DNA of 33,031 bases from contig JAFXDK010000010.1 of the NCBI GenBank assembly GCA_017521805.1, forward strand, positions 1 through 33,031, written 5' to 3'. The position numbers and the translations under genes are program-made. The notes below the pieces were generated by a model. That model was given only the letters and a program-made list of their open reading frames with translations. It did not search any database and was not told where the DNA came from. Shown here piece by piece: positions 30,108 to 33,031 of this stretch. Source of the stretch: Ruminococcus sp. (lineage in GTDB: Bacteria; Bacillota; Clostridia; Oscillospirales; Ruminococcaceae). Numbering within the stretch: position 1 is the stretch's first letter; the number at the start of each line of letters is the position of its first letter.

Positions 30108-33031
30108 ATGGCAATCAAAAGAAAAATGAAAACCATGGATGGTAATAACGCAGCTGCTTGGGTGTCATATCCCTTTACTGACGTTGCCGCTATCTATCCT
30201 ATCACTCCCTCTTCCGTTATGGCTGAGGTAACTGACAGCTGGTCCGCTAAGAACAAGAAGAATCTCTTCGGACAGCCTGTAACAGTTGCAGAAATGCAGT
30301 CTGAGGCTGGTGCTGCAGGTACAGTTCACGGTTCACTTTCCGCTGGTGCTCTCACCACTACATACACTGCATCTCAGGGTCTTCTCCTGATGATTCCCAA
30401 TATGTACAAGATTGCAGGTGAGCTTCTTCCTAACGTTATTCACGTTTCTGCTCGCTGCGTATCTTCACACGCTCTTAACATCTTCGGTGACCACTCCGAC
30501 GTTTACGCTTGCCGTCAGACAGGTTATGCAATGCTTTGCTCCGGTTCTGCACAGGAAGTTATGGACCTCGGTGCTGTAGCTCACCTTTCTACAATCAAGG
30601 GAAGAGTTCCTTTCCTCCACTTCTTCGACGGTTTCCGTACATCACACGAAATCCAGAAGATCGAGACATGGGACGACGAGACACTCTACTCTCTCCTCGA
30701 CAAGGATGCTGCTCAGAGATTCCGTGATCAGGCTCTTCACCCAGAGGCTCCTGTTCTCCGCGGTACAGCTCAGAACCCTGATATCTTCTTCCAGGCTCGT
30801 GAGGCTTGCAACAAGTACTACGATGCTCTTCCCGCTATCGTTGAGGACTACATGAACAAGGTAAATGACCTCATCGGTACTGACTATAAGCTCTTCAACT
30901 ACTACGGTGCTGCTGACGCTGAGCACGTTATCATCGCTATGGGTTCAGTAAACGAGACAATCGAAGAAACAATCGATTACCTCAACGCTGCCGGCGGTAA
31001 GTACGGTCTCGTAAAGGTTCGTCTCTACAGACCTTTCGTAGCAGATAAGCTTGTTGAAGTTATTCCTGAAACTGTTAAGAGAATTTCTGTTCTCGACAGA
31101 ACTAAGGAGCCCGGTTCACTTGGCGAGCCTCTCTACCTCGACGTAGTAGCTGCTCTTAAGGGTACAAAGTTCAACGATACTCCTATCTTCACAGGCCGTT
31201 ACGGTCTTGGTTCTAAGGATACAGTTCCTGCTCAGATTGTTGCTGTATTCAAGAACGAAACAAAGCCAAGATTCACAATCGGTATCGAGGATGACGTTAC
31301 TAACCTTTCACTTCCTCTCGAGGCTAACCCTGATTCAGCTCCTGCAGGCACAACAGCTTGTAAGTTCTGGGGTCTCGGTTCAGACGGTACTGTTGGTGCT
31401 AACAAGAACTCTATCAAGATTATCGGCGACCACACAGACCTCTATGCACAGGCTTACTTTGCATATGACTCAAAGAAGTCCGGCGGTGTAACTATTTCCC
31501 ACCTCCGTTTCGGTAAAACACCTATCAAGTCTACATACCTTATCAATAAGGCTGATTTCGTAGCTTGTCACAACCAGAGCTATATCGACAAGTATGATAT
31601 GGTTTCTGATATCAAGCCCGGCGGTACATTCCTCCTTAACACAATCTGGACTCCTGAAGAGCTCGACGCTAACCTCCCCGGACAGGTTAAGAGATATATC
31701 GCTCAGAACAACATTAACTTCTACACAATCGACGGTGTTAAGCTCGGTAAGGAAACAGGCATGGGTACACGTATCAACACTATCCTCCAGTCTGCTTTCT
31801 TCAAGCTCGCTAACATCATTCCTTTCGAGGAGGCAGTTGGCTACATGAAGGCTGCTGCTGAAGCTTCTTACGGCAAGAAGGGTCAGGATATCGTTGAGAA
31901 GAACTGGAATGCTATCGACGCTGGTCACCAGAACATCGTTAAGATTGACGTTCCTGCTTCATGGGCTGACGCTGCTGATACTCAGATGGGCGTAGCTGCT
32001 GTAACTTGCGAGAACAAGAACCTCCAGGATTACGTAAACAACATCCAGATTCCCTGCAACGCTCAGAAGGGTGATACTCTTCCCGTTTCCACATTCGTAG
32101 ACATGGCTGACGGTACATTCCCCCAGGGCTCTGCTGCATTCGAGAAGCGTGGTATCGCTGTTGACGTTCCCGAGTGGATTCCTGAGAATTGTATCCAGTG
32201 TAACCAGTGTGCTTATGTATGTCCTCACGCTGTAATCAGACCTGTTGCTCTTACAGAGGACGAGGCTGCTAAGGCTCCTGCTAACGCTAAGATTGTTGAC
32301 TTCAAGCCCGCTATGAACGGTCTCAAGTACATGATGACTGTTTCTACTCTCGATTGTACAGGCTGCGGCGTTTGTGCTAACGTTTGTCCCGCTAAGGAGA
32401 AGGCTCTCGTTATGAAGCCTATCGCTTCTCAGATGGATCAGCAGGAAGTATTCGCTTACGGTACAACTATCGACGAAAAGGCAGAGGTTGCTGCTAAGTT
32501 CAAGGCTGACACAGTTAAGGGCTCACAGTTCAGACAGCCCCTCCTCGAATTCTCCGGCGCTTGTGCTGGTTGTGGTGAGACACCTTACGCTAAGCTTGCT
32601 ACACAGCTCTTCGGCGACAGAATGATGATCGCTAACGCTACAGGTTGTTCTTCAATCTGGGGTGGTTCTGCTCCTTCAACTCCTTACACAGTTAACAAGC
32701 AGGGCAGAGGTCCCGCTTGGTCCAACTCCCTCTTTGAGGATAACGCTGAGTTCGGTTACGGTATGTACCTCGCTCAGGAGACACTCAGAGCAAGAGTTAC
32801 TGAGAAGGTTAAGGCTCTTGAGGCTAAGACAGAGTGTGCAGACGTTAAGGCTGCTATCGCTGAGTACTTTGAGACATACAACGACGGTGCTGCTAACAGC
32901 GTAGCAACAGATAAGCTCGTTGCTGCTCTTGAGGCTTGCGGCTGTGATGACGCTAAGGCTATCCTTGCTGAGAAGCTCTATCTCTCCAAGAAGTCACAGT
33001 GGATTCTCGGTGGTGACGGTTGGGCTTACGA
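30108..33031 (+). CDS. nifJ: Pyruvate:ferredoxin (flavodoxin) oxidoreductase, 3' end cut off
   Basis: 974 codons are visible from an ATG behind TGGAGGTC, running off the window; full length in the family is about 1170. The order is domain I (MDGNNAAAWVSYPFTDVAAI, then IYPITPSS), a central domain, two 4Fe-4S clusters at C695/C698/C701/C705 (CIQCNQCAYVCP) and C750/C753/C756/C760 (CTGCGVCANVCP), and the TPP domain start (GACAGCGETPYAKL, TGCSSIWGGSAPSTPY). It oxidises pyruvate to acetyl-CoA and CO2, reducing ferredoxin. Codon use is very biased, like the ribosomal genes, indicating high expression. Confidence 0.97.
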   Translation, partial: MAIKRKMKTMDGNNAAAWVSYPFTDVAAIYPITPSSVMAEVTDSWSAKNKKNLFGQPVTVAEMQSEAGAAGTVHGSLSAGALTTTYTASQGLLLMIPNMYKIAGELLPNVIHVSARCVSSHALNIFGDHSDVYACRQTGYAMLCSGSAQEVMDLGAVAHLSTIKGRVPFLHFFDGFRTSHEIQKIETWDDETLYSLLDKDAAQRFRDQALHPEAPVLRGTAQNPDIFFQAREACNKYYDALPAIVEDYMNKVNDLIGTDYKLFNYYGAADAEHVIIAMGSVNETIEETIDYLNAAGGKYGLVKVRLYRPFVADKLVEVIPETVKRISVLDRTKEPGSLGEPLYLDVVAALKGTKFNDTPIFTGRYGLGSKDTVPAQIVAVFKNETKPRFTIGIEDDVTNLSLPLEANPDSAPAGTTACKFWGLGSDGTVGANKNSIKIIGDHTDLYAQAYFAYDSKKSGGVTISHLRFGKTPIKSTYLINKADFVACHNQSYIDKYDMVSDIKPGGTFLLNTIWTPEELDANLPGQVKRYIAQNNINFYTIDGVKLGKETGMGTRINTILQSAFFKLANIIPFEEAVGYMKAAAEASYGKKGQDIVEKNWNAIDAGHQNIVKIDVPASWADAADTQMGVAAVTCENKNLQDYVNNIQIPCNAQKGDTLPVSTFVDMADGTFPQGSAAFEKRGIAVDVPEWIPENCIQCNQCAYVCPHAVIRPVALTEDEAAKAPANAKIVDFKPAMNGLKYMMTVSTLDCTGCGVCANVCPAKEKALVMKPIASQMDQQEVFAYGTTIDEKAEVAAKFKADTVKGSQFRQPLLEFSGACAGCGETPYAKLATQLFGDRMMIANATGCSSIWGGSAPSTPYTVNKQGRGPAWSNSLFEDNAEFGYGMYLAQETLRARVTEKVKALEAKTECADVKAAIAEYFETYNDGAANSVATDKLVAALEACGCDDAKAILAEKLYLSKKSQWILGGDGWAY

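Noticed and set aside
31207-32904. ORFs inside nifJ in other frames
   Set aside because: All are shadows of the strongly codon-biased nifJ frame.

Overview
The window looks like a chromosomal piece of a low-to-moderate-GC anaerobic Firmicute, most likely a Ruminococcus-like member of the Oscillospiraceae. The basis is a large pyruvate:ferredoxin oxidoreductase (NifJ) gene with strongly biased codons, Thr/Ser/Glu-rich linkers in secreted proteins, an ECF sigma factor paired with a COG4880-type beta-propeller protein, LytTR/DUF3021 regulation, firmicute ribosomal leaders, and many near-consensus TTGACA-17-TATAAT promoters with AGGAGG ribosome-binding sites. The species call is inference. No transposase, phage gene, CRISPR array, tRNA or rRNA was found.

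Layout. 1-192: 5' end of a MoxR-type AAA+ ATPase (minus, runs off the left edge). 611-2552: a two-gene minus operon (S41 peptidase, then a GNAT acetyltransferase). 2614-3828: rplJ-rplL (minus) with an L10 leader, attenuator and consensus promoter. 3868-10464: a long plus-strand run of polA, rimI, tsaD, a lipoprotein and four small unrecognised genes, ending in a terminator. 10448-12066: a minus pair, a degenerate CPBP-like membrane protein coupled to tadA. 12291-13051: an orphan ECF-transporter S component. 13055-15623: a LytTR / DUF3021 / ABC ATPase / ABC-2 permease operon. 15633-17344: a minus operon of membrane protein, ArsR/SmtB sensor and amidohydrolase. 17341-18997: three consecutive GNAT acetyltransferases. 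19033-20135: a macro-domain protein with a C-terminal HTH-like region. 20193-22026: a possible structured leader RNA, then a duplicated-module lipoprotein and a small membrane protein. 22055-23074: rplM-rpsI with a leader hairpin. 23253-24940: a secreted CHAP/SH3 cell-wall hydrolase followed by a tiny coupled ORF. 25458-29514: ECF sigma, a membrane-anchored beta-propeller putative anti-sigma, and a lipoprotein. 29545-29846: a REP-like element and a predicted minus-strand small RNA. 29983-33031: nifJ, truncated by the right edge, with a Rex-like operator in its leader.

How it fits together. Housekeeping genes (rplJL, rplM-rpsI, polA, tsaD/rimI, tadA, nifJ) are interleaved with envelope and sensing modules: the ECF/propeller/lipoprotein trio, the LytTR-ABC operon, the ArsR-amidohydrolase operon and the CHAP hydrolase. 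The most interesting candidates are the unannotated small RNA at 29696-29811, which has its own consensus promoter, a 5' hairpin, a CU-rich anti-SD stretch and a terminator; the sigma/propeller system; the possible structured leader near 20262-20328; and the Rex-like site in front of nifJ. All calls were made by reading the sequence, with no database search.
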